A program made the translations under genes and the position numbers. This document shows, one piece after another, positions 1 to 9,071 of a stretch of DNA of 64,000 nt. The notes under the pieces were generated by a model that was given only the letters and a program-made list of their open reading frames with translations, did no database searches and was not told where the DNA came from. How positions within the stretch are numbered: the stretch's first letter is position 1; each line of letters begins with the position of its first letter. This DNA is from Candidatus Rifleibacteriota bacterium. Its GTDB lineage: Bacteria; Muiribacteriota; Ozemobacteria; Ozemobacterales; Ozemobacteraceae. The stretch lies in contig JAAYVD010000023.1 in the NCBI GenBank assembly GCA_012517355.1, positions 62,001 to 126,000 on the forward strand, given 5' to 3'.

Positions 1-334
1 GCTTCGCGCACAAGGCCCGGAAAGGCCCGTCGGCCACCCCGGCCATCGGGGCCAGGACGAGGCTGTTGGCCAGTTCCACCGGCCCGATGCGGAACCCTGC
101 CAGGCGGCCCGTCGCCGGCCGGCCGGCCGGAAGCCCCCACTCGGGCTCTGGAACCGGGTGGCCCGGCTGGGCGATTCCGGCCGCCGGCCGCGGGGCGGGC
201 AACGGCACGGGCGACGGCACGGGCGAGGACACGGGCAGCGGCACGGGCGACGGGGCGGAGGACGGAGCGGGGGTCAGTCCCCCCCCCTCCGCCTGCCCCT
301 GGCCCCGGATGGGCGGGGAAGAGGGGAGGCTCAT
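1..334 (-). CDS. tRNA-dihydrouridine synthase (Dus family), N-terminal part, truncated by window edge, with Pro/Val/Ser-rich N-terminal extension
   Basis: Minus-strand translation ends ...FRIGPVELANSLVLAPMAGVADGPFRALCAK, a typical Dus N-terminus. The ATG overlaps the TGA of the upstream cyclase gene (ATGA). Not in the ORF track because no stop lies in the window. Confidence 0.85.
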   Translation of the reverse strand, partial: MSLPSSPPIRGQGQAEGGGLTPAPSSAPSPVPLPVSSPVPSPVPLPAPRPAAGIAQPGHPVPEPEWGLPAGRPATGRLAGFRIGPVELANSLVLAPMAGVADGPFRALCAK

Positions 335-2130
335 TCGGTCATCGTGTCGTTGAAGACGGAGGAGCAGTTCCGGCCGATCTTCTTGCAGTTGTAGAGGGCG
401 ATGTCCGACTTCTTGATGAGCACCTGCTTGGTCGAGGCATGATCGGGGAAACAGGCGATGCCCAGCGAGATCGTCACGTGCAGGGGCTTGTCCTGACCGG
501 GGAAGCCGTGCGCCTCGATGTTGCGCCGCAACCGCTCGGCCACCAGCTGTCCACCCGCCGCGTCGGTCTCCGGCAGGATGATGGCGAACTCCTCGCCGCC
601 GTAGCGCGCAGGGATGTCGACTGTATCGCGCACGGTCTGCTTCAGGATCTTGGCCACCTCCATCAGCACGATGTCGCCCTGCTGGTGGCCGTAGGTGTCG
701 TTGAACTTCTTGAAATGGTCGATGTCGAACAGGATCAACGCCACCGTCGTGTGGTAGCGCTTGGCGCGCAGGATCTCCTCCTCGAGGCGGGCCTGGAAGT
801 AGCGGTGGATGAACAGGCGGGTCAGCCCGTCGGTGATGGCCAGTTCGTACAACCGCGCCTGCTCGACCGCCATGGCGGCCTGCTGGGCCAGGGCTTCCAT
901 CAGCCGCTGGTCGTCGGGGTTGAAGCCGCCCTCGATCTTGTTCACCACGTTGATCACGCCGGTCACCCGGTCACGCACCTTCAGAGGAACGGCGATGAGG
1001 TTCCGGATCTGCTGCTCGTAGTCCACCGTCGAATCGAAGCTCTTGAACAGGGTGCCGTGACACCCCTCGTTGTCGATGATCGAGGTCTGCTTCTCCAGCA
1101 CCGTGCCGGCGACCCCTTCCCCGCTCTTGATGCGGGTGGTGCTCTGCAGGGGCACCCCAGGGTCGATCCCTTCCACGCCCCAGACGATCTTGGTGACCAG
1201 CTCGTCGGTCTGGTCGACCCGCAGCATCATCGAGGCCCGCTCGGCCTTCAACGCCTTGGCGGCCATCTCCAGGATCTGCCGCACCAGCTTGTCGGTGTCG
1301 TTCTGGAAATTCATCGCCTGGCTGGCCTTGAACAGGGTCTCGATCTCGAAGATCTTGCGGTCGAGGGCGTTGCGGCTCTGCTCCAGGGTTCCGATCATGT
1401 CGTTGAAGCGGTTCGCCAGCATGCCGATCTCGTCCTCCGAGGGGATCGCCAACCGATAGGCCAGGTCGCCCGTCGATACCACCTGGGTGCCCTTCATCAA
1501 CTGGTCGAGCCCCGAGGTGATGAACTGGGCCAGCATCACCGACAGCAGGACGCCGGCCAGCATCGCCACCAGCGAGATCAGCAGGATCCGCCGCCGGCTG
1601 GTCGACTGGGCCTCCGACAGGCGGTTGAAGGTGAACTGCAGCACGATCGTGCCGAACCGGGAGGACCCGACCTTGATGGGGGCCACATATTCGACCAGTT
1701 CGGCGTCGTCCATGGCCAGGCGGGTCGGCCGATCAACCGCATCGAAGCGGTCCCGGGCGGCCTGCGCCAGCGTCTCGCCCAGCCGGGTGGCGGTGTCGCC
1801 CCGGACCCGGTGGGCGATGTACTTGCCGTCGAGGTCGAAGATCGAGATCTCGCGGATGTCCTCGCCGCCCAGGATGACCCGTTCGGTGTAGGGAATGAGC
1901 TCGTCGTAGGCTTCCCGGATCATCGGGTCCTGGCAGGCCAGGGCGAGGGTCCCGACCAGCAGCAGGCCGTTCTGGTCCATGCTCTGGGAAAGCAGCAGTT
2001 CCTCGCGGCGGGAGGTGTTGAACGAGGTCAGGGCGATGATCAGCCCGACCAGCAGGGCAATGCCGCAGATGAACTTGTACTTGAGCGAGAAACGGATCTT
2101 CGGAGGTGTGGTCACCGTCCGACCCTCCAT
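331..2130 (-). CDS. Membrane diguanylate cyclase: periplasmic sensor, HAMP, GAF, GGDEF
   Basis: Two TM segments, HAMP-like linker, GAF region, ARYGGEEFAIILPE active-site motif. Confidence 0.92.
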   Translation of the reverse strand: MEGRTVTTPPKIRFSLKYKFICGIALLVGLIIALTSFNTSRREELLLSQSMDQNGLLLVGTLALACQDPMIREAYDELIPYTERVILGGEDIREISIFDLDGKYIAHRVRGDTATRLGETLAQAARDRFDAVDRPTRLAMDDAELVEYVAPIKVGSSRFGTIVLQFTFNRLSEAQSTSRRRILLISLVAMLAGVLLSVMLAQFITSGLDQLMKGTQVVSTGDLAYRLAIPSEDEIGMLANRFNDMIGTLEQSRNALDRKIFEIETLFKASQAMNFQNDTDKLVRQILEMAAKALKAERASMMLRVDQTDELVTKIVWGVEGIDPGVPLQSTTRIKSGEGVAGTVLEKQTSIIDNEGCHGTLFKSFDSTVDYEQQIRNLIAVPLKVRDRVTGVINVVNKIEGGFNPDDQRLMEALAQQAAMAVEQARLYELAITDGLTRLFIHRYFQARLEEEILRAKRYHTTVALILFDIDHFKKFNDTYGHQQGDIVLMEVAKILKQTVRDTVDIPARYGGEEFAIILPETDAAGGQLVAERLRRNIEAHGFPGQDKPLHVTISLGIACFPDHASTKQVLIKKSDIALYNCKKIGRNCSSVFNDTMTE

Positions 2131-2146
2131 CCGGGCGCCATCGGGA

Positions 2147-3121
2147 TTACTGGCGGTTCTTCAACAGCTCGTACACCTCGCGGGTGTACTCGTACTCGTT
2201 GTCGGCGGCAGGCATGAACCCCTGCACGTCGGTACAATCCTCGAGGACCTTCTTGTACTGCGGGTCTTCGATCTTCAGCTTGAGGAAGGCCTTCTTGATC
2301 TTCTCGGCGAGGTCCGCGGGCAGGTCAGCCCGGCAGACGATCGGCTCGTTGCTGATGTCCTGGGTGGTGGCCAGGATGGTCAGTTCGTCGATCTTCTCCT
2401 TCTCCCGGAGGGTCTTGCGGGCATCGTCGTAGCAGGCGCCCGCGTCGTATTTACCCAGCAGGACGTTGAGCACGACCGAATCGTGCTTCTGCAGAAAGCT
2501 CGCCTCGGCGAAGTCCTTGTCGGGATCGACGCCGCCCTTGATCAGCAGCGCCTTGGGAAAGACATAACCGGAAGCCGAATCCTTCTCGACCCAGGCGAAC
2601 TTCTTCCCCTTCAGGTCGGCCAGCGTGCGGATGCCGCTGTCGCCACGGGCGATGATGATGCCCCGGTAGGAGGTGGTGCCGAACCGCACGGGCTTCACGA
2701 GCAGGCGCATCGGCACCTTCCCCATGACTTCGGCGTAGGACAGGGTGCCCAGCCAGGCGATATCGATCTCGCCCCGGGTCAGCTTGTTGACGATGCCGTT
2801 GTAGTCAGAGGCGAGGACCAGCCTGGTTTCCTTCACGCCCAGTTCGTCCTTGAGATACTTCATCAGCATCTCGTGCTTGACCACCATCTCGGAAGCGTTG
2901 GTGAAGGGAATGCGCCCGATCTTCAGGACGGTGTCACGGTAGGCGCCACTGCCTGCCACCGCCTCGGCTGGGCTGGTCGTCGTGCCCGGCGTGGTGGCGG
3001 TGCCGGACGCGGAGCCGCCGGAGGGCGCCCCGCCCGGGCCGCCGCATCCGCCGGCCCAGATGGTGATGGCCGCCAGCAGCAATGCCAGCGGGACAGACGT
3101 GACCTTCGGGAACATCCTCAT
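2147..3121 (-). CDS. PhnD-like phosphate/phosphonate ABC transporter substrate-binding lipoprotein (orphan)
   Basis: Signal peptide/lipobox-like WAGGC; type-2 periplasmic-binding fold features (KGKKFAWVEKDSASGYVFPKALL). Start taken at MRMFPKV. Confidence 0.85.
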   Translation of the reverse strand: MRMFPKVTSVPLALLLAAITIWAGGCGGPGGAPSGGSASGTATTPGTTTSPAEAVAGSGAYRDTVLKIGRIPFTNASEMVVKHEMLMKYLKDELGVKETRLVLASDYNGIVNKLTRGEIDIAWLGTLSYAEVMGKVPMRLLVKPVRFGTTSYRGIIIARGDSGIRTLADLKGKKFAWVEKDSASGYVFPKALLIKGGVDPDKDFAEASFLQKHDSVVLNVLLGKYDAGACYDDARKTLREKEKIDELTILATTQDISNEPIVCRADLPADLAEKIKKAFLKLKIEDPQYKKVLEDCTDVQGFMPAADNEYEYTREVYELLKNRQ

Positions 3122-3247
3122 GGGTTGTCTCAGCCTCCCGGTGGGGAATGGTGGTTCACAGGACAGGTACGACAAGAGAGGGATGTCTCCAGGTGGTATA
3201 CCACAAAACGCGGGCAGGGGGAACGATGGTTCGGCCCGCCCTTCTTC

Positions 3248-4672
3248 CTATTTCCTGGCCATGGGCAGGGAAATCGAGATGTCCACCTTGTCGGGAAGGA
3301 TCCGGGTGAGGAACTCCAGGTTGCCCAGTTCGCCCGCCACGTCGAGGTTGGGGACGGGGGGGATGTCTTTTCCCGTGAGCAGGGGCGACTGGAGGAACTG
3401 CTGCAACTGCTCGTTCAACCGGCTGAAGGCGATCCGCCAGTAGCGGTGCACCCCGGCGGGAACGGGGAAGGCGGCCAGGCGCCCCGTGTCGATCTCGTCC
3501 ATCCGCTTCACCAGCTCCACCATCAGGTCCCGGTGGGTGGCGAACAGCAGCAGTTCCCCCCGCATGGCCACGTGCACCCCGATCTGGGGGGCCATGAAAT
3601 AGCTGAGCCGGAAGGAGGGCGGGGCATCGAGGAAGGGGGCGACGAAGATGCCCAGCGACATGGCCAGTTGTTTGAGGTTGGGGGCGATGGTCAGCAGTTT
3701 GAGCGGGTCCTTCACCCGGGCGAACCCCTGCAGGTCGGGGATCCCGCCTTCCCCGCGCGGGGTCAGGTTGATCGAGACCACCGTCTCCTTGCCGGGATTG
3801 TCGAGGATGTCCTTTTCCAGGTCGAGACCGGCCGAGGCGAGGAAACACTCCACCGTCTTCGTCTGGGGGAACTCGCGCAGGCTCTGCATCAATCCGGCGG
3901 CCGTCTGTCCCATGTGCACCTGGGCGAAGGTCACCAGGCTGTCGGGGGATACGTATTTCACGGTCGTCAGAGGGGCGGGAGGGCCGCCGGTCTCCTGCAG
4001 GTTCTCCTTGTACATCGGCCCGCCGAGCATCTGCACGCGGAATTCCAGGCCCTCGTGACTCAGGATGCCCGCGAACACGATCAGGTCGGCCACCTGGAGC
4101 ACGGGAAGGACGCGGTTCCGCAGCTTGAACACCTGCGACTGGCGCAACCCCTCGGGGATCTTTCCCGATTCCAATGCCGAGGCCAGGGGCCCGACCAGGC
4201 CCTTGGGATCGAACACCCCGCGGAACGACAAACCCTCCTTGGCCGCCGGCAGCCCGCCGGCCAGCGTCGCCAGGACCGGCTCCGCCTGGGCCAGGAGCTG
4301 CTCCACCGCCTTCTTCTGGGGCCCGCTCCAGTCACGGGCGAACAGCCGGTCCTGGAACAGGTTCCCCAGCGCGAACGAGGAACCGTAGAAGCCGGCCATC
4401 CGCAACTGGTCATCCGCGAACAGGTTGGACTGACCCAGCACCACCCTTCCCACCCGCCGGAAGAATTCCGTGGGTTCTTTCTCGGGCTCTTGCAGGAACC
4501 CGCCCAGCCGGGCGATGGAAAGCACGTACATGGCGGTTTCCGGCTCGGCGGCCGGAGTGGCGGCCTGGGCCAGGGAAACGGCCGGCCAGAAGGGAATGGC
4601 CGCCAGGGCCAGGATCAGGGCAAGGGCCCAGGAACCGGTGGGCAACCTCTGGCTGCAGGAGTGGTGCTTCAT
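3248..4672 (-). CDS. Secreted hypothetical protein
   Basis: 474-aa ORF with clear signal peptide (ALALILALAAIPFWPAVSLAQA); no family recognised. Confidence 0.75.
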   Translation of the reverse strand: MKHHSCSQRLPTGSWALALILALAAIPFWPAVSLAQAATPAAEPETAMYVLSIARLGGFLQEPEKEPTEFFRRVGRVVLGQSNLFADDQLRMAGFYGSSFALGNLFQDRLFARDWSGPQKKAVEQLLAQAEPVLATLAGGLPAAKEGLSFRGVFDPKGLVGPLASALESGKIPEGLRQSQVFKLRNRVLPVLQVADLIVFAGILSHEGLEFRVQMLGGPMYKENLQETGGPPAPLTTVKYVSPDSLVTFAQVHMGQTAAGLMQSLREFPQTKTVECFLASAGLDLEKDILDNPGKETVVSINLTPRGEGGIPDLQGFARVKDPLKLLTIAPNLKQLAMSLGIFVAPFLDAPPSFRLSYFMAPQIGVHVAMRGELLLFATHRDLMVELVKRMDEIDTGRLAAFPVPAGVHRYWRIAFSRLNEQLQQFLQSPLLTGKDIPPVPNLDVAGELGNLEFLTRILPDKVDISISLPMARK

Positions 4673-4768
4673 GGGGAAGCCTCCTTCGGGGAATTATTCT
4701 GGAGTATAAGCCAGATGGTTCCCTCCGACAACCACAGGCCAAATACCATTCATCTGGTAGGAGTATGA

Positions 4769-4774
4769 TAGAAT
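4769..4774 (+). promoter_or_regulatory. -10-like TAGAAT directly upstream of the GTG at 4781
   Basis: TAGAAT followed 6 nt later by GTG; region also carries ACCATTC/GAATGGT and CCAGATG/CATCTGG inverted repeats. Confidence 0.4.
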
Positions 4775-4780
4775 GGTTCC

Positions 4781-7402
4781 GTGCGACAGCAGGAACCGCC
4801 CCCCACCTCAGGTGCCGGTGCCGGCCACGACCGACACGAGGTCGGCCATACCCCTTGGCCGCCACGGATGGCCCCACGAAACGCCCGTTTCGCGGCCCGC
4901 CAAGGGGCCCACCGACCGGGGCGCCCGTTTCCGCGCCGCACCGCCGGCTTCCTGCTGCTGGTCATCATCACCATCATCCTGGCGATGGCCATCCTCATCT
5001 TCGCCCTGTCGTCGCACAAGAGCGGCGCCATCGAGCAGCTCGCCCGCACCGTCGACCAGAACCGCCTCGCCATCCTCGCCCAGTCGGGCAACAACGAGAT
5101 GGTGGCCTTCATCAAGGACAACGCCAACAACCTCGGGTCGACCTACGTGTTCAACAAATTCCGGGAGGTCTTCACCGCGGCCACACCCCCGGCCCTGCCC
5201 AAGACCATCCGCCTCTACCCGCAGGGCACCTCGTCCGAATACTGCCCGCAGGAAACCCAGAAGATCGCCCAGGACGCGGGCTACAACATCCGGATCGTCA
5301 GCAAGGCAGACCTCGTCTTGTTCGGGGCTTCCGAGGTCGATGACATGCGCGCCTGGCAGGGCTATCTCGAGGTGGTCTCCCGGGCTTCCCATGCCGACCG
5401 GCCCGACAACATGGTCGAAATCAAGGAACGCCGCGACGTCAAGCTCGTCGACCTGCGCCACTTCTTCGACCAGTACGTCTTCTTCTGCAAGAACTACATG
5501 CCCGACTACAACCATCCCCGCAAGCGGCTCATCCTCAAGGGGGTCAAGACCCCGAGTTTCGCCAAGGGATGCTATTCCCGGGCGTATTTCGGCAACCGCT
5601 GTTATCCCGACAACAAGGAGTTCCCCGACGGCGAGGGCCGGCTCTGGTTCGACGCCTCCTACAACGAACAGAAAGATCTCCTGGGCCCCCTGGTCAAGGT
5701 GGGAAACCGCGTGTCCTTCCCCACCAGCCCCGAAGACTACCTCTACTGGGCGAACGTCGCCACCTTCAGCTTCATCAAGGGCCCGCTCGATACCCCCGAC
5801 TTCTACCGGGTCGAGGCGGCCAAGCACGTCTTCGAGACCATCGTCAACGCGGCGGCCGAACGGAAATGGCCGGTCACCAAGTTCGACCGCGGCAAGGCCC
5901 TTTGGGAAAAGGCCAGAACCTCGATGGGCAGTAACATCAACGACAAGTCCGCCGCCTACAAGATCTGCGAGGATTTCACGGGCAACGACATCGCCAACGC
6001 CACCGCCCGCAATTACGGGGCCTGCGCCGGCTTCCGCCAGGTGGTGAAGACCTGTTTCGAAAAATGGCGCGTCCAGTGGGGATACACCGACGCCGAATCG
6101 GTCTGGAAGGTCAAGGAGCGCGATCTGAGCGCCCTGCCCCAACCGAAGGAATGGGTCAAGAACCTCCAGTACGGTGGCCTGGCCTCGGAAACCTACGAAA
6201 TCGACGGCCAGAAGATGGGCGCCTATTTCTACGAATACCTGAAAGACGCCTCCGGCGATCTTCCCAACAAGGAACGCTGCCGCGTCGGCATCATGGCGCA
6301 GGTGTTCGGCACCCCCTCCGACCGCCGGCCCCTCCTGATCGAGGGCCGCGCCTACCTGCGATTCTTCAAGATTGCGTTCCTCGACGATTTCACGACTGAC
6401 TTCGAAACCCTGACCGACCTCAAAGCCCCGGAGTTCGCCGGCACCACCGTGGTCTTTCCCCCGGTCCCCGTCGATTTCCGCCGCCCCGAACCCGCCACCG
6501 CGGACAACAAGACCTTCCAGAACACCGACCTGGGCAACAACCTGTTGACCCACGCCAAGACCGAGACCCGAGAGCCGGCCGACCGCTCGTATCTCGCCCC
6601 CTACCTGGAAAAATACCTGATGAGCCGCGACATCTCCACCATCCCCCTCAACTGCCTGCTCGGCACCTCGATGCAGATCCCCGCCCCCGGCGGCGAGACC
6701 TCCTACGACCCCTGGAGCGGCGTCATCAACAACCCCTGCGCCGAATTCAACCCGAAAAGCGGCGACAAATACTACCGCTGCATCGACTGGACGATGCTCA
6801 GCCGCGACTACCAGACCGGCGCCGACTTCGTCGCCGACCGCGTCCAGGACGACGGCAGCAAAAAGGTCCTGTATCTCGACGGCGTCATGCTGATCCGCAA
6901 AGGCCCCCTCGACCTGTCGCAGGTCAGCCGGTTCGTCGGAAAAGGGCTGCTGTTCGTCGGCGAGGGCGATTGCTATCTGGGCACCCTCAAAAAAGCCGCC
7001 GCCGGCTCCTTCGGCGAGAACCATCTGCGCATCTACCTGCACGGGGGCGACTTCGAGATCCGCTCCTCCACCTCCGACGTCGAGATCGAGGCGTCCCTCA
7101 CCGCCCTCACCTACAAGGGGAAGAACCCGCCCAACCCGGGCGCGGCCGAGAACCAGGGCAACCTGTACTGCAACGGCAAGAATGTCACCATTTTCGGCAA
7201 CCTCATCCTCGACTACCTCCAGCTCGAATGGGGGTCCCGCGGCCTCCCCATCGACGGCACCCTGACCGTCGAGCACGACCCGCTCATCTTCAATCCCGAA
7301 TCGCCGACCACCAGCGGAGGCCCCAAGCAGGACCCCTACCGCGTCAGCATCGGCGAAGTCCGCACCCTCTACAGCATGAACGCCGGGGAAAGGAGCTTCT
7401 GA
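4781..7402 (+). CDS. Very large PilX-like type IV pilus minor subunit/assembly protein
   Basis: N-terminal RRTAGFLLLVIITIILAMAILIFALSSHKSGAIEQLARTVDQNR followed by a ~800-aa domain. Start is GTG 4781 or ATG 4868. Followed by prepilin-like genes. Confidence 0.7.
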   Translation: MRQQEPPPTSGAGAGHDRHEVGHTPWPPRMAPRNARFAARQGAHRPGRPFPRRTAGFLLLVIITIILAMAILIFALSSHKSGAIEQLARTVDQNRLAILAQSGNNEMVAFIKDNANNLGSTYVFNKFREVFTAATPPALPKTIRLYPQGTSSEYCPQETQKIAQDAGYNIRIVSKADLVLFGASEVDDMRAWQGYLEVVSRASHADRPDNMVEIKERRDVKLVDLRHFFDQYVFFCKNYMPDYNHPRKRLILKGVKTPSFAKGCYSRAYFGNRCYPDNKEFPDGEGRLWFDASYNEQKDLLGPLVKVGNRVSFPTSPEDYLYWANVATFSFIKGPLDTPDFYRVEAAKHVFETIVNAAAERKWPVTKFDRGKALWEKARTSMGSNINDKSAAYKICEDFTGNDIANATARNYGACAGFRQVVKTCFEKWRVQWGYTDAESVWKVKERDLSALPQPKEWVKNLQYGGLASETYEIDGQKMGAYFYEYLKDASGDLPNKERCRVGIMAQVFGTPSDRRPLLIEGRAYLRFFKIAFLDDFTTDFETLTDLKAPEFAGTTVVFPPVPVDFRRPEPATADNKTFQNTDLGNNLLTHAKTETREPADRSYLAPYLEKYLMSRDISTIPLNCLLGTSMQIPAPGGETSYDPWSGVINNPCAEFNPKSGDKYYRCIDWTMLSRDYQTGADFVADRVQDDGSKKVLYLDGVMLIRKGPLDLSQVSRFVGKGLLFVGEGDCYLGTLKKAAAGSFGENHLRIYLHGGDFEIRSSTSDVEIEASLTALTYKGKNPPNPGAAENQGNLYCNGKNVTIFGNLILDYLQLEWGSRGLPIDGTLTVEHDPLIFNPESPTTSGGPKQDPYRVSIGEVRTLYSMNAGERSF

Positions 7403-7403
7403 C

Positions 7404-7754
7404 ATGGACCAGACCCGGCTGTTCATCGTCTTCACCGTCGTCCTGTGCATGATCTTCACCCTGGGCATCCTCCACCACTACAGCCGCCAACCAGCTTCCC
7501 CACGGTCCCCGGCCGCCTCCGGGCCGGGCTGGTCGGCCGGCAACCCCGCCGGAACCGACTCCCCCACCCCCGTCCCTCCCCCGGAAAACCCCTTCACCAG
7601 CGATGCCAACCGGCCCAACGTGGTCGTCCTCCCCCCCCCCTCCTTCTGCTACGGCACCACCTCCCCCGACGAGACCGACCAGTCATTCCGGGACGGCGCC
7701 GAACGCATGAGCCCCGCGCCACCCCCAAAGGAAACCGGCCGTGCGACAGAATGA
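7404..7754 (+). CDS. Small single-TM hypothetical protein, Pro-rich
   Basis: 116 aa; N-terminal TM (LFIVFTVVLCMIFTLGIL); lies between pilin-like genes. Confidence 0.6.
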   Translation: MDQTRLFIVFTVVLCMIFTLGILHHYSRQPASPRSPAASGPGWSAGNPAGTDSPTPVPPPENPFTSDANRPNVVVLPPPSFCYGTTSPDETDQSFRDGAERMSPAPPPKETGRATE

Positions 7755-8301
7755 ACGAAGGGGCCTGAGCTTCCCCGAGATCATGGTGGCCGTGGTGGTC
7801 ATTTCCCTGTGCGTCGTCCCCCTGCTCTGGGTGCTGAATTCCTCCCGCACCGACACGTCGAAGGCCATCAACTACCTGCGGGCCGTCGAACTGGCCAACG
7901 AGGCCATCGAGTGGGCCAGCGTGGCCCCCCTCTACCGCAAAGGCTACACCAACGACACCGTCCGGCAGATCGGCGGTTCCCTCGTCACCGCCGTCGGCTC
8001 CGGGTTCTCCCCGGCCCCCATCGACGTCACCCCCAGCGCCAACGGGGACTGGCAGGCCGAGGGCCTGCTGGCCCCCTCCCTGACCTATTCCGAGCAATAC
8101 AACAGCGCCTTCTTCTTCCGGACCATCGACGTTCAGGACGTCACAGGAGGCATCCGGCAGGGCTTCCTGCGCCGCGTCACCGTGACCGTCGAGTGGGCCG
8201 AGGGGAAAAAGCCCCAGCACCTCGACCAGCCCGGCGGCGAGCGCAACAAGAAGATCGTCCTCACCACCCTCATCCTCGACGACAAGCAGCTGATCTACTG
8301 A
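7741..8301 (+). CDS. Type IV minor pilin/pseudopilin (PilV/GspI-like)
   Basis: Prepilin signature RRGLSFPEIMVAVVVISLCVVPLLWVLNSSR; GTG start. Confidence 0.8.
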   Translation: MRQNERRGLSFPEIMVAVVVISLCVVPLLWVLNSSRTDTSKAINYLRAVELANEAIEWASVAPLYRKGYTNDTVRQIGGSLVTAVGSGFSPAPIDVTPSANGDWQAEGLLAPSLTYSEQYNSAFFFRTIDVQDVTGGIRQGFLRRVTVTVEWAEGKKPQHLDQPGGERNKKIVLTTLILDDKQLIY

Positions 8302-8996
8302 TGAGCAAGCACAACCACCGCCGCCGACGCCCCGGGTTCACCATGGTCGAGATGATCGTCACCATGGCCATCGGCATCCTCGTGTTCATGATGGTCAGCC
8401 GGTTCCTGACCGGCACCCGGTTCCAGTTCATGCACGGCACCGTCAACCTCCAGAACCTGCAGGACGCCCGCCTGGCCATCAACCATCTCCGCCGCGACTT
8501 CTCCTCGGCGACCATCTTCTTCGGCAGCACCTACACCAAGACCACCTACAAGACCGTCCGCGCCCTCCAGGCGCGCACGTTCAGCCAGCCCACCGTCGAT
8601 CCCGCCAACCCGACCGAGAAGCTGATCTCCATCAAGGCCCCGCACCAGATCGCCTTCTACCGGTTCACCTTCGAGACCGCCGGCGAGAAACCCACCGTCG
8701 AGCGCGTCCAGTACCGCTTCGACCCCGCCGCGAAAACCTTGACGCGGACGTCCCCCAGCCGTAGCATTGAGTTCAAGGGCTTCGAGGACGTCGAGTTCCG
8801 CCTCTATTGCCATGGCCTCAACCCCGACGTCCCCCTTCTCTGGGCCCGGTTCCTGATCCACGAAGGAGAGGAGATCTACGGGAAGGCCGACATCGGCAAG
8901 GCCCTCGAACTCACCACCACCATTTCCAGCCCGTTTTTGACCAGCAGCCTGCAAAACCTGTCCTGGAACTTCGAAACCCACCAGGTGAAAAAATAG
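8301..8996 (+). CDS. Type IV minor pilin/pseudopilin (PilW/GspJ-like)
   Basis: MSKHNHRRRRPGFTMVEMIVTMAIGILVFMMVSRFL; start corrected from the track ORF 7809..8996. Confidence 0.85.
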   Translation: MSKHNHRRRRPGFTMVEMIVTMAIGILVFMMVSRFLTGTRFQFMHGTVNLQNLQDARLAINHLRRDFSSATIFFGSTYTKTTYKTVRALQARTFSQPTVDPANPTEKLISIKAPHQIAFYRFTFETAGEKPTVERVQYRFDPAAKTLTRTSPSRSIEFKGFEDVEFRLYCHGLNPDVPLLWARFLIHEGEEIYGKADIGKALELTTTISSPFLTSSLQNLSWNFETHQVKK

Positions 8997-9071
8997 TGTG
9001 AACCGTCCGGGCAACCGGATCGTCTGACGAGTGAAATCACCCGCAAGGGAAAATCTGGAGGAGGGAATCCC

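Noticed and set aside
66-394. Gly/Thr/Asp-repeat ORFs (GNGTGDGTGEDTGSGTGDG) on + strand
   Set aside because: Opposite-strand reading of the Pro/Val/Ser-rich Dus extension.
439-2217. Long + strand ORF (592 aa) antisense to the GGDEF gene
   Set aside because: Composition (H/Q/D/G/V-rich) and position mirror the convincing minus-strand gene; typical GC-rich antisense artefact.
3122-3247. Possible TPP-riboswitch-like element upstream of the PhnD-like gene (ccgggaggctgagacaaccc on minus strand)
   Set aside because: Only a short GGCTGAGA-like match; the second conserved TPP arm (CTGATCTGGNTAATACC..CGNAGGGA type) is absent.
1979-4768. 929-aa + strand ORF
   Set aside because: Spans two minus-strand genes and the intergenic region; no domain or signal motif; low-complexity GC-driven translation.
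4808-7468. 886-aa minus-strand ORF
   Set aside because: Antisense to the PilX-like gene; no recognisable motif.
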